Position numbers and translations under genes: made by a program. Positions 25,022 through 32,607 of a stretch of DNA of 64,000 nucleotides are shown piece by piece. The notes beneath the pieces are model-generated. The model saw nothing but the letters and a program-made list of their open reading frames with translations, ran no database searches and was not told the origin of the DNA. Every line of letters starts with the position of its first letter. Positions within the stretch are counted from its first letter, which is position 1. Origin of the DNA: Planobispora longispora (GTDB lineage: Bacteria > Actinomycetota > Actinomycetes > Streptosporangiales > Streptosporangiaceae); contig NZ_BOOH01000019.1 of assembly GCF_016863135.1 (NCBI RefSeq), positions 434,001-498,000 on the forward strand, read 5' to 3'.

Positions 25022-26283
25022 CCCATTGTCTCCATCTCACGCAGAATCGGGAGCATCGCCTCGGGGAACACCCGGGAGTGCCAGCCCCCGCCCCCCTGTT
25101 CGAGGCGGCACGTCCGCACGAACATCTCCAGCAGGTAGAGGGCCGCGAGCAGCCCCCGGTCACCGGCCGGCACACCGGCCTCGCCCAGCTCGGCCCGGGC
25201 CGCGGCGCGGACGGCCTCGACGCCGTCGTCCAGCGGGAGGTCCCGCATGGCGACGGCGACCTGGAAGCGCCAGTGGAGCAGGTCGAACCCGACGGGCACC
25301 TCGGCGGTGCTGTGCTCCCAGTCCCAGATCCACAGGTCCTGGCCGTCCCAGCCGAGGTTCCACGGGGTCCAGTCGCCGTGCCAGCGCCCGAAGCGCACCC
25401 GGGTCCGGCCGTGGACGGCCTCGATCCGGCGCATCGCGGCGACGATCGCGGCGGGCGTCTCACCCGCCATCCCCCCGGCCTCGGCCGCGAGCCTGCGCCA
25501 GTAGCCGGACTCGGCCAGCGGCATGGTGCTGATCCCGGTGCTCTCGGCGATGCTCAGCGGGATGCGGGGGTCGAGCGGCCGGTCGGGGTCGGGGTGCCGC
25601 CGGACGCCGGGCGGCAGCGGGGCGGTGACCACGACCTCCCGGCCCCGCCACGATCCGTGGTGCACGAGTTCGGGCAGGCGTGCCGGCACGGCGTGCCGCA
25701 CCGCCGCCGTGGCCCGGGCCTCCCGGGTGACGAGTCGCCGGGTCGCCTCGTTCCAGCCGATCTTGGCGAAGCCGGCGGGCTGCCCGTCCGGGCGGAAGAG
25801 CTGCAGGATCGGCTTGAGGTTGGGGTCGGGCTCGCGCACGCTGATGCCCGCGGCCAGCGGCCCGCCCAGGATCCCGGAGAGGTGGGCGGTCAGCAGGTGG
25901 TCGGCGAGCGAGGCGTCGGGCAGGTCCCCGGGGGCCGAGATCACCAGGGTGCGCCGCATGAGGAGCGGCGCGAGGCCGCTGCGGAAGCCGAGGCCGAGCA
26001 GGGTCCGGGCCGCCCGGGTCCGGAGCGGGCGCAGGCCGTTGTACCGGCCGACCGAGGCCGCCGCGGACGCGCGGGTGGTCAGGGGGACGAGGAACCGGGC
26101 GCGGGCCGGATCGGGAACGATCGCGTAGCGTTCGACGACCCTGTGGCCGGCGGGAGCGCGGTCGAGGGTCGCGCGGATCGTGGGCGTGCCGTCCGCCGGC
26201 TGCCACAGCTGGGTGACCAGCGTGTGCAGGGCCTCGGACGACTCGACGGCCGGGTGTGGACCGTCGTCGAGCGTCGTGCGCAA
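25018..26283 (-). CDS. Aminoglycoside-phosphotransferase-fold protein of unknown substrate
   Basis: A 421-residue protein whose C-terminal half has the APH/choline-kinase catalytic signature: FGRWHGDWTPWNLGWDG near residue 317, supplying the catalytic Asp and Asn, then LWIWDWEHS, the metal-binding Asp. The preceding KIGWNEAT region can supply the Lys of the ATP site. The N-terminal 150 residues match nothing I recognise. TTG 26283 is the likely start, after GGATTCC. It is coupled by ATGA overlap to the Alg14-like gene and follows the initiating transferase by 52 bp. The context suggests a sugar or lipid kinase for glycan synthesis rather than drug resistance. Confidence 0.7.
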   Translation of the reverse strand: MRTTLDDGPHPAVESSEALHTLVTQLWQPADGTPTIRATLDRAPAGHRVVERYAIVPDPARARFLVPLTTRASAAASVGRYNGLRPLRTRAARTLLGLGFRSGLAPLLMRRTLVISAPGDLPDASLADHLLTAHLSGILGGPLAAGISVREPDPNLKPILQLFRPDGQPAGFAKIGWNEATRRLVTREARATAAVRHAVPARLPELVHHGSWRGREVVVTAPLPPGVRRHPDPDRPLDPRIPLSIAESTGISTMPLAESGYWRRLAAEAGGMAGETPAAIVAAMRRIEAVHGRTRVRFGRWHGDWTPWNLGWDGQDLWIWDWEHSTAEVPVGFDLLHWRFQVAVAMRDLPLDDGVEAVRAAARAELGEAGVPAGDRGLLAALYLLEMFVRTCRLEQGGGGWHSRVFPEAMLPILREMETMG

Positions 26284-26335
26284 AAGGAATCCATTCGGGT
26301 GATGTGCGATGGTGTGCGGTGACCGCCCGGTCGGC

Positions 26336-27790
26336 TCAGTAGGCGCCTGTCCCCCGGATCACCGCCGACCAGGTCTTCCAGAGGATCTGCAGGTCCAGGG
26401 CGAGGGACCAGTTCTCGACGTAGCGCAGGTCGAGCCGGACCGACTCCTCCCAGGACAGGTCGGAGCGGCCGCTGACCTGCCAGAGCCCGGTCATCCCCGG
26501 CTTGACGACCAGGCGGCGGTGCACGTCGGTGCCGTACTGCGCGACCTCGGCCGGGAGCGGGGGACGCGGCCCCACCAGGGACATCTCTCCGGTGAGGACG
26601 TTCATGAGCTGGGGCAGCTCGTCCAGGGAGTAGCGGCGCAGCCAGGAGCCGACCGGCGTGACACGCGGGTCCTTCCTGAGCTTGAACAGGACGCCGTTGC
26701 CGTCGTCGGTGCCCAGGTCCGCCTGGATGTGCTCGGCGCCGACCACCATGGTCCTGAACTTCAGGACGCGGAACTGCCGGCCGTTCTTGCCGACCCGGGT
26801 CTGGGTGAAGATCGCCGGCCCGCTGCTCGTCGTGCGGATGGCCAGGTAGATCCCGATCAGCAGGGGGGACAGGACGAGCAGGACCGCGAGGGCGGCGACC
26901 TTGTCGAAGGCGCTCTTGACCAACTGCCGGGGGCCGGTCAGGTCCGGGTGCTCCACGTGCAGCAGGGGGAGGCCGGCCACCGGGCGCACGCTCGTGCGGG
27001 GCCCCGCCACCTCCATCAGCGCGGAGGCGACGTAGAGGTCCGTGTCGCTCTCGGCGAGCTGCCAGCTCATCCTGCGCAGCGCCGCGCCGTCGAGCTCGGG
27101 GCAGGCGAGCACCGCGACGGCGTCTCCGGAGACCCGGGCCACCACCTCGGCGACGCCGGTGAAGTCGCCCAGCACCGGGACGCCTCCCACGTCCGCGGGG
27201 AGCCCCTCGGGAGACGGCGGCAGGCAGGCGGCCACGACCCTCATCCCGTGGTACCGCTCGCGGCGCAGCTGGGAGATCAGCTCCGCCACCGTCTCCGAGT
27301 GGCCGACGACGACCACCCGGCGCAGCCCTTCGCCCTGCGCCCGGCGCCGGTGCAGCCGCTTGCGCCAGCCGTACCGGAAGCAGAAGGTGACGAAGGCCAG
27401 CAGCGGGAAGCCGGCCATCACGTAGCTGCGGGCGATCGGCGTCTGGGTGGCGTAGGCGATGATGGCGACCAGGGAGGCCAGCGCGGCCGCGGCCTGGAGC
27501 ACCGCGCGGTACTCGTCGGGCCCGTCGCCGACGCGGTGCGCCTGGTAGCCGCCCGCGATCGAGACGGCGACCGGCCACAGCACGGTCAGCATCACTCCGA
27601 GCGCCAGCTCGGGCAGGTAGAAGCCGCCGAGCGCCGTCCGCGTGGCGATGAGCCCGGCGAACACCAGCAGACCGCAGGCGGTGTCGCCCAGGACGCTCCC
27701 GCGGACGTAGCCCTTTTCCCAGTTCATGTCGCCGACCAGGGGGAACGTTCCAGTCACCGGCAGGGAACGGTCGTCGGCCGTGGCAACCAT
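26336..27790 (-). CDS. Initiating polyprenyl-phosphate hexose-1-phosphate transferase, copy 2
   Basis: Paralogue of the transferase at 7163-8617 with the same order: membrane segments, a VVVVGHSETVAELI Rossmann-like region, ACPELDGAALRRMSW, a further TM (VAALAVLLVLSPLLIGIYLAI), and the catalytic KFRTMV and DELPQLMNVLTGEMSLVGPRP motifs. Both end in almost the same WKTWSAV-x3-GAY tail. ATG 27790 is chosen because AGGA lies 5 nt before it; ATG 27802 has its purine block too close. It heads the second glycan operon with the APH-like and Alg14/Alg13 genes, implying a second priming step or a second polymer. Confidence 0.9.
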   Translation of the reverse strand: MVATADDRSLPVTGTFPLVGDMNWEKGYVRGSVLGDTACGLLVFAGLIATRTALGGFYLPELALGVMLTVLWPVAVSIAGGYQAHRVGDGPDEYRAVLQAAAALASLVAIIAYATQTPIARSYVMAGFPLLAFVTFCFRYGWRKRLHRRRAQGEGLRRVVVVGHSETVAELISQLRRERYHGMRVVAACLPPSPEGLPADVGGVPVLGDFTGVAEVVARVSGDAVAVLACPELDGAALRRMSWQLAESDTDLYVASALMEVAGPRTSVRPVAGLPLLHVEHPDLTGPRQLVKSAFDKVAALAVLLVLSPLLIGIYLAIRTTSSGPAIFTQTRVGKNGRQFRVLKFRTMVVGAEHIQADLGTDDGNGVLFKLRKDPRVTPVGSWLRRYSLDELPQLMNVLTGEMSLVGPRPPLPAEVAQYGTDVHRRLVVKPGMTGLWQVSGRSDLSWEESVRLDLRYVENWSLALDLQILWKTWSAVIRGTGAY

Positions 27791-28063
27791 CGCCGTCCTC
27801 ATGACTCCCTGCTCATTTCGTAGCGCACAGCCGTCCCACCCGCCGTAGAGATCACGCCAGGCGCGATTGCCCGGTCCGACTCACATGACCTAATAGATCA
27901 CAATGATTACGTAAATAAATGTTAACCTCTATACTGGACATGACATGACAATAACCCCATAGTTCGCATAAAGGATCTACTATTACTTTGCGAACGATGG
28001 GGGCGGGCATGGTCGGCGCTTCCCGGCCGGCCGGCTTTCCCGCCGCCTCCCGATGAGAGTGAG
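27791..28063. promoter_or_regulatory. Divergent AT-rich promoter region with a 7-bp dyad
   Basis: A gap between the second transferase operon and the GH26-like gene. The stretch 27885-27990 is the most AT-rich in this part of the window. Arms GTTCGCA (27962-27968) and TGCGAAC (27989-27995) flank 20 bp, wide for a simple operator but fitting either a transcript hairpin or two half-sites. GAGAGTGAGATG precedes ATG 28064. No clean -35/-10 pair was fixed. Confidence 0.45.
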
Positions 28064-29656
28064 ATGCGCGTAGTTTCCCGCCCCGTCCTCGCCGCCTTCG
28101 CCATCGTCATCGCCCTGGCCACGGCAGTCGTCCTCGTTCTCGTACGGACATCGCCCGAGCCCGGCGGCACGGCCGCGCCGGTGACGACGGGAACCCTGGT
28201 GACCAGGACCGTCGAGGACACCTACGTCACCGCGCTCGACGAGGCCGCCTCCCGGGGCGGGGAATCGCGGCTCCGGGCGGGCGCGCCCGGTCAAGAACGT
28301 CAAGCCCTGGTCAAGTTCGCCATCACCGGTGTGCCGTCCGGCGCCTGCCCGGTCACGGCCCGCCTGCGGCTGTGGTCGCACACGGCCACCGGCGCGGACA
28401 CCGCGACCACCGTCCACACCGTGGACGCCGCGCGGTGGCGGGAGAACACGGTCTGGCGGGACAGGCCGTCCCTGGGAGAGGCGCTCTCGGCCGCCGATTC
28501 CCTGCCCGCCGGGGGCTGGGCCGTCTTCGACGTGTCCCGGGCGGTGACCGGCAACGGCACGTTCTCCTTCGCCGTCGCCCACGCGGCGTCCGAACCCGTG
28601 GACTTCGCGGCGAGGGAGGACCGCGACACGGGCCACCCCGCCGAGCTGGAGGTGCGTTACGCGACCGCGGGGCCGGACGACCGGCTGGCCCCCGCCTGCG
28701 GCGGCGCGTGGTGGGGCCTGTACCGCTCGGGCAACGCCGACGTCGGCGCCTACGAGGGCGACGAGCTGGGCGACCGTACGGTGCCCCGCCGCTTCGACGC
28801 CTTCCGGCGTTACTACAGCCTCTCGCAGATCACCGGGACGGCCCCGGAGCAGACCCTCATCTGGCCCACCGCCAGGGACGTCGAACTGGCCCGCGACCGG
28901 ATCCTGTTCCTCCAGATCGACGGGCGCTGCTTCGGCTCGTGCCCGTCGAGCTTCAACGGGCACGCGCTGCCGGAACCCGCCACCTTCGACGACTCCGAGA
29001 CCCCGCCGGACTTCACCGGCGAGTGGATCCGGCCCGACGACGTCGCCGAGGGGCGTTTCGACCCGCTGCTGAACGCCGCGGCGGACCGGCTGAAGGCCTT
29101 CCCCGGGGAGATCGTCCTGGACCTCTCCAGCGAGATCGACACGCAGGTCGACTGGATGACCGACCGCGAGCTGCGCACCTCGTGGACGGCCGGCTACAAG
29201 CGCATGTGGCAGCACGTGCACGACCTCTTCGCCGCCAGGGGCGTCACCAACGTGCGGTGGAACTACGTGGTCGGCGGGTTCTCCGGCGACGACTCCATCT
29301 ACACCGCCTCCTACCCGGGTGACGCGTACGTGGACTGGATCTCCTGGGACCCCTATGACAACGGGTGCTCGTACGGCTCCGCCCACGCGGTCCTCAACCG
29401 GTTCTACGCCCGCCTGGAGGCCGGGCTCCTGGGGCCGGGCGCCCGGAACAAGGCCTACGGCATCATGGAGCTCGGTTTCGGCAAGGCGTGCCAGGAGACC
29501 TACTTCCGGAACCTGGCGGGCGACCTCAAACGTCTGCCCAAGATTCGCGCGATTCTCTATTTCGACCGTCCTTCAGCGGAGTACGCGCTGACCCCGGAGG
29601 GCTGGCGCGGATACGCGAACGCCGCCCGGGATCCTTACCTGAACCGGCATCCCTAG
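28064..29656 (+). CDS. Secreted DNRLRE-domain protein with GH26-like glycanase domain
   Basis: A 530-residue exported protein. Residues 8-30 form a signal anchor or uncleaved signal. Residues about 48-200 fit a DNRLRE/CBM96-like domain (VEDTYVTALDEAASRGGESRLRAG, QALVKFAI, WAVFDVSRAV). The C-terminal 300 residues resemble GH26/mannanase-like TIM barrels: IVLDLSSEID as a possible acid/base site, YVDWISWDPYD, and GIMELGFGKACQ as a possible nucleophile Glu, then AILYFDRP. The location next to the glycan operon suggests a polymer-trimming or release enzyme. Family assignment is by pattern only and the catalytic residues need alignment. Confidence 0.6.
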   Translation: MRVVSRPVLAAFAIVIALATAVVLVLVRTSPEPGGTAAPVTTGTLVTRTVEDTYVTALDEAASRGGESRLRAGAPGQERQALVKFAITGVPSGACPVTARLRLWSHTATGADTATTVHTVDAARWRENTVWRDRPSLGEALSAADSLPAGGWAVFDVSRAVTGNGTFSFAVAHAASEPVDFAAREDRDTGHPAELEVRYATAGPDDRLAPACGGAWWGLYRSGNADVGAYEGDELGDRTVPRRFDAFRRYYSLSQITGTAPEQTLIWPTARDVELARDRILFLQIDGRCFGSCPSSFNGHALPEPATFDDSETPPDFTGEWIRPDDVAEGRFDPLLNAAADRLKAFPGEIVLDLSSEIDTQVDWMTDRELRTSWTAGYKRMWQHVHDLFAARGVTNVRWNYVVGGFSGDDSIYTASYPGDAYVDWISWDPYDNGCSYGSAHAVLNRFYARLEAGLLGPGARNKAYGIMELGFGKACQETYFRNLAGDLKRLPKIRAILYFDRPSAEYALTPEGWRGYANAARDPYLNRHP

Positions 29657-29680
29657 CCGGGTCCCGGCCGCCGGCGGCGG

Positions 29681-29707
29681 GAGAGCCGGGTCCTCGGCCC
29701 GGCTCTC
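29681..29707. terminator. Bidirectional hairpin between convergent genes
   Basis: Arms GAGAGCCGGG (29681-29690) and CCCGGCTCTC (29698-29707), a perfect 10-bp stem with a 7-nt loop. It lies 24 bp after the GH26-like gene and touches the stop codon of the opposing small gene, so it can serve both. Confidence 0.65.
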
Positions 29708-30068
29708 AGTCGTATTCCAGATCCGGCAGGGCCGAGGGCGGCTCCGGACTGCGCCACACGACCACGTAGGAGTCGCGGACGACGTCCACCGCCGCCATCA
29801 GCCGATCGAGGTCGAAGTCCGGGAGATAACGGAGCCGGGTGAGGAACGCCCCATCGGTCGCCGACTTGGGCACGACGCACCCCTGGCCGTCGCGGTCGAG
29901 CAGGACGTACAGAATCTCTGTGTCCTTCTCACCCGCGACGTCCCCCACCACCCGGACCTCGACGACGTCCTCCCAAGCGAGGGCGTCGACACTGCCGTCC
30001 GCGTAGTGGCGGGTCACGCCTTCCTCAGTGACGTACACGTAGGTATCCGGCATGGAATTGCCGTGCAT
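29706..30068 (-). CDS. Small uncharacterised protein
   Basis: A 120-residue acidic protein with no recognised family. The sequence is mostly beta-strand-like (DTYVYVTEEGVTRHYADG, ILYVLLDRDGQGCVVPKSA) followed by a helix-prone end (FLTRLRYLPDFDLDRLMAAV), which resembles a PH-like or YcxB-type domain. ATG 30068 and ATG 30053 are both possible; neither has a clear ribosome site. It stands alone between a terminator and the GntR gene. No membrane segment or signal peptide is visible. Confidence 0.6.
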   Translation of the reverse strand: MHGNSMPDTYVYVTEEGVTRHYADGSVDALAWEDVVEVRVVGDVAGEKDTEILYVLLDRDGQGCVVPKSATDGAFLTRLRYLPDFDLDRLMAAVDVVRDSYVVVWRSPEPPSALPDLEYD

Positions 30069-30159
30069 GGCCGCGATTGTGACGACTTAAGGGCTTCCCG
30101 TGCAATAGAGCCACGCAAGGAGGTCGGCGAACGTGCATCCCGGCCACCGGTCCGGACGT

Positions 30160-30783
30160 TCAGCGGTCGCCCCAGCCGTGGTCGAGATGGGCGGCCACCG
30201 CGCGGCGGGCGGCCTCGGCCGGGCCCCGGGCGATCGCGTCGAGCAGATCGCGGTGCTCGGCCACCAGGACGTCCCGGTCGGGGTAGACGGTGCGCAGCCG
30301 GACCAGGCCGAGCTGGGTCTCGGCGGCCAGGCTGGCGTAGAGGCGCTCCAGCCGGGGGCTGCCAACCGCGACGATCAGCGCCTGGTGCAGCGCCATGTGC
30401 TCGGCGACGGCCTCGGACCAGGGAGCGTCGGCGGGCAGCGCGCCCATCCGCGCCAGCGCCCCGTCGGCCCCGGCGACCCGCCGCCCGGCCAGGGCGGTCG
30501 CCATCAGGTCCTCCAGCGGGCGGCGGACGAACATCAGGTCGTCCAGGTCCGCCACGGTGACCTCGGCCACCTGGGCGCTGCGGTGCCGCTCCCTGCGGAG
30601 CAGCCCCTCGTGGACCAGGACCGCCAGGGCCTCGCGGACGGTCGGGCGGGCCACGCCGTAGGCCGCGGAGAGCTCCTGCTCCGGCAGCGGCGTGCCGGGC
30701 TCGATCTCGCCGGAGAGGATCCGGCTGCGGAGCGCGTCGGCGAGGGCGGCGACCGCGGAGACGGGATGGAGCGGGATGGTCAC
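30160..30783 (-). CDS. GntR-family regulator, FadR/FCD subfamily
   Basis: A 207-residue repressor-type protein. The winged helix (ALADALRSRILSGEIEPGTPL, AYGVARPTVREALAVLVHEGLL) covers residues 10-68, followed by an all-helical FCD ligand domain with a likely metal-binding pattern: an Asp-type helix near LMFVRRPLEDLM and His in ALHQALIVA and LVAEHRDLLDAI. Its start overlaps the stop of the EamA exporter gene by 4 bp, so it is made with the transporter it probably controls. A palindrome TTGTCTGACAA lies just upstream of the transporter gene. Confidence 0.88.
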   Translation of the reverse strand: MTIPLHPVSAVAALADALRSRILSGEIEPGTPLPEQELSAAYGVARPTVREALAVLVHEGLLRRERHRSAQVAEVTVADLDDLMFVRRPLEDLMATALAGRRVAGADGALARMGALPADAPWSEAVAEHMALHQALIVAVGSPRLERLYASLAAETQLGLVRLRTVYPDRDVLVAEHRDLLDAIARGPAEAARRAVAAHLDHGWGDR

Positions 30784-31652
30784 GAGGGGAGCTTATTGAG
30801 GGGAGCGGTCGCCGTGTTGACGGCGGCGCGTTCGGGCAGGGCGACCGCGGCCAGGCTCCCGCCGATCAGCAGCAGCCCGGCGGCCGACAGGGGGGTCAGG
30901 TCCTCCCCGAGGATGACGACGCCGAGCAGGGTGGCGACGGCGGGCTCGGCGAGGGCGAGGGTGGCGGCGGTCGCCACCGGGGTGGCGCGCAGGCCCCTGC
31001 CGTACAGGAAGTAGGCCAGCGCGGTGGTGGCGCAGCCGAGGTAGAGGGCGGCGAGCAGGCCGCGCGGGTCGGCGAGCCAGCCGGCGCCGGTGTGGATCAG
31101 AACCGGGAGCATCAGCAGCGCGGCTCCGCCGAACATGGCGCCCATGACCGCGTCGGAGGAGGCTCCCGCACCGATCACCCTGGCCGCGGCCACCGCGTAG
31201 CCGGCGTAGATCAGCCCGCCGAGGAGCGCCAGCAGGATCCCGTCCGCGCGGGCCTCGCCGCCCCCTCCGGTCAGTACGGCGCAGCCGGCGACCGCGGCGG
31301 CGGTCGCCCCGGCCCAGCGGCGGGTGGGCGCCACCCGGTCGGCCAGCCAGGACAGGAGCCCGGTGAAGATCGGGCCGCTGCCGATGGCGACCACGGTGCC
31401 GATGGCCACACCGGTCCGGCTGACCGCGGCGAAGTAGCAGAGCTGGTAGGCGGCCACGCCCGCGGCGGCCGCCACGAGCAGCCCCCGCCGGGGCAGCGCC
31501 CGGATGGCCGCGCCCGCCGCGACGGCCAGCACCAGACCGCCGATCACCAGCCGGGCCGCGGCGATCGAGATCGGGTCGACGCCGGTGACGAGCAGTCCGG
31601 CGGTTCCCGCGGTGCCCCAGAGCACGGCGGCTCCGACGATGGCGAGCTTCAT
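30780..31652 (-). CDS. EamA/DMT-family transporter
   Basis: A 290-residue inner-membrane protein with ten hydrophobic segments arranged as two EamA repeats (first MKLAIVGAAVLWGTAGTAGLL, second from about LLALLGGLIYAGYAVAAARV). DMT-family members export amino acids or other metabolites. ATG 31652 is preferred over TTG 31679, because the latter lies inside the palindromic operator and adds nine residues unlike the family. The downstream GntR gene overlaps it by 4 bp, giving a self-regulated two-gene unit. Confidence 0.85.
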   Translation of the reverse strand: MKLAIVGAAVLWGTAGTAGLLVTGVDPISIAAARLVIGGLVLAVAAGAAIRALPRRGLLVAAAAGVAAYQLCYFAAVSRTGVAIGTVVAIGSGPIFTGLLSWLADRVAPTRRWAGATAAAVAGCAVLTGGGGEARADGILLALLGGLIYAGYAVAAARVIGAGASSDAVMGAMFGGAALLMLPVLIHTGAGWLADPRGLLAALYLGCATTALAYFLYGRGLRATPVATAATLALAEPAVATLLGVVILGEDLTPLSAAGLLLIGGSLAAVALPERAAVNTATAPLNKLPS

Positions 31653-31668
31653 GGAAGACACGGAAGGA

Positions 31669-31706
31669 TTGTCTGACAACCAGACAGCGACTGTCCACCC
31701 ATTATC
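31669..31706 (-). promoter_or_regulatory. FCD-GntR type operator and candidate -10 for the EamA/GntR unit
   Basis: The perfect palindrome TTGTCTGACAA spans 31669-31679, matching the TNGTNNNACNA pattern typical of FadR/FCD regulators. An overlapping TGTCTG/CAGACA pair extends it to 31686. On the minus strand GATAAT (31706-31701) is a good -10, putting the operator about 15-25 bases after the transcript start, where a bound repressor would block elongation. No convincing -35 was found. Confidence 0.6.
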
Positions 31707-31810
31707 GGGGCAAGTGTCTTTTTCTTCCGTTTTTACTGAGTGCCACCTTTTCCCTGATCCGCACGCGGATAGCCTGCGGACATCGACGGGAAACCACGCG
31801 GGGGTGGCCT

Positions 31811-32173
31811 ATGTTGTCCAGGGGAATGTTCGAGCGGGGCTCGATGGAGGTCTTCGAGAAGACGCTCCGCACCGGAACACCCCACCGGTTCGACGGCTCG
31901 ACGGTCACCACGTCGGCCGAGGCCATGACCGCGATCGCCAAGGCCCTGTCGTTCCCCGACTGTTTCGGGCACAACCTCGACGCGCTCTACGACTACCTGA
32001 CCGACCTGTCGTGGCTGCCGCCGGGCGAGCACGTCCTGGTCTGGTCGGATCCGTCGGTGCTGCGCGGCGCCGACCGTCCGGCCTACGAGGCGATCCGGAC
32101 CGTGCTCTCCGAGGCCGTCACCGACGACACACCGGAGGAGGCCTTCTTGTCCGTCCTCCTCCTGACCGACTGA
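31811..32173 (+). CDS. Barstar-family RNase inhibitor
   Basis: A 120-residue protein of the barstar family, which neutralises secreted barnase-type ribonucleases by plugging the active site. The hallmark is ALSFPDCFGHNLDALYDYLTDLSWLPPG, near residues 45-72, where the Asp-rich helix of barstar inserts into barnase. ATG 31811 has GGGGG 6 nt upstream. No barnase or other toxin gene is next to it, so it is an orphan immunity-type gene. Its last 91 bp are antisense to the 3' end of the SWIM-finger gene. Confidence 0.85.
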   Translation: MLSRGMFERGSMEVFEKTLRTGTPHRFDGSTVTTSAEAMTAIAKALSFPDCFGHNLDALYDYLTDLSWLPPGEHVLVWSDPSVLRGADRPAYEAIRTVLSEAVTDDTPEEAFLSVLLLTD

Positions 32174-32424
32174 GCGGCCGCCACGCAGTGGGCGCAGAAC
32201 GCGCCCTCCCTGCCCTCCGGGCAGGCGCAGTACCACTCCAGGCGGTCATCGGCCACCCGGAACTCCACGCGCGCGGAGGCGTCGCCCACCTCGGCGATCA
32301 CCAGCAGCGGGCCGAACCTGACGAGTTGCACCGCTCCCGAGCGTTCCAGCTCGTCGCCCGTCGCCAGGGCGGTCTCCGCCGCGCGACCGAGCTCCGCGTC
32401 TACCAGTTCCGCGACCTTCGCCAT
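32083..32424 (-). CDS. Small SWIM-type zinc-finger protein
   Basis: A 113-residue protein. Residues 1-65 form a compact domain (VAELVDAELGRAAETALATGDEL, VRFGPLLVIAEVG), then WYCACPEGREGAFCAHCVAAA near residue 67 gives the CxC-x(n)-CxH spacing of SWIM zinc fingers, which bind DNA or protein. The last 30 residues are Ser/Thr-rich and lie antisense to the barstar gene; they are unlikely to be conserved. ATG 32424 follows AGGCGTCC. It is divergent from the conservon kinase gene. Role unknown. Confidence 0.72.
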   Translation of the reverse strand: MAKVAELVDAELGRAAETALATGDELERSGAVQLVRFGPLLVIAEVGDASARVEFRVADDRLEWYCACPEGREGAFCAHCVAAAQSVRRRTDKKASSGVSSVTASESTVRIAS

Positions 32425-32607
32425 GGACGCCTCCCCCTTTTGTCATCTACAGACGTGCCCGAGGGGCCGGCGGTTCCGCATCACCGTGAGGACACAAAGC
32501 CTTTCTCGGTCTTTCGCGAATTAAGTGTGCACCTCTCTGGTCTGATTCGTTGGGCGTTGCTAGGGTTTCGCCACTGTTAACCGCGCATATCCGCAATGCG
32601 AGGTACT

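Noticed and set aside
25018-26283. Aminoglycoside resistance gene
   Set aside because: The APH catalytic loop is present, but the gene is longer, has an unrelated N-terminal half, and is translationally coupled to glycan genes.
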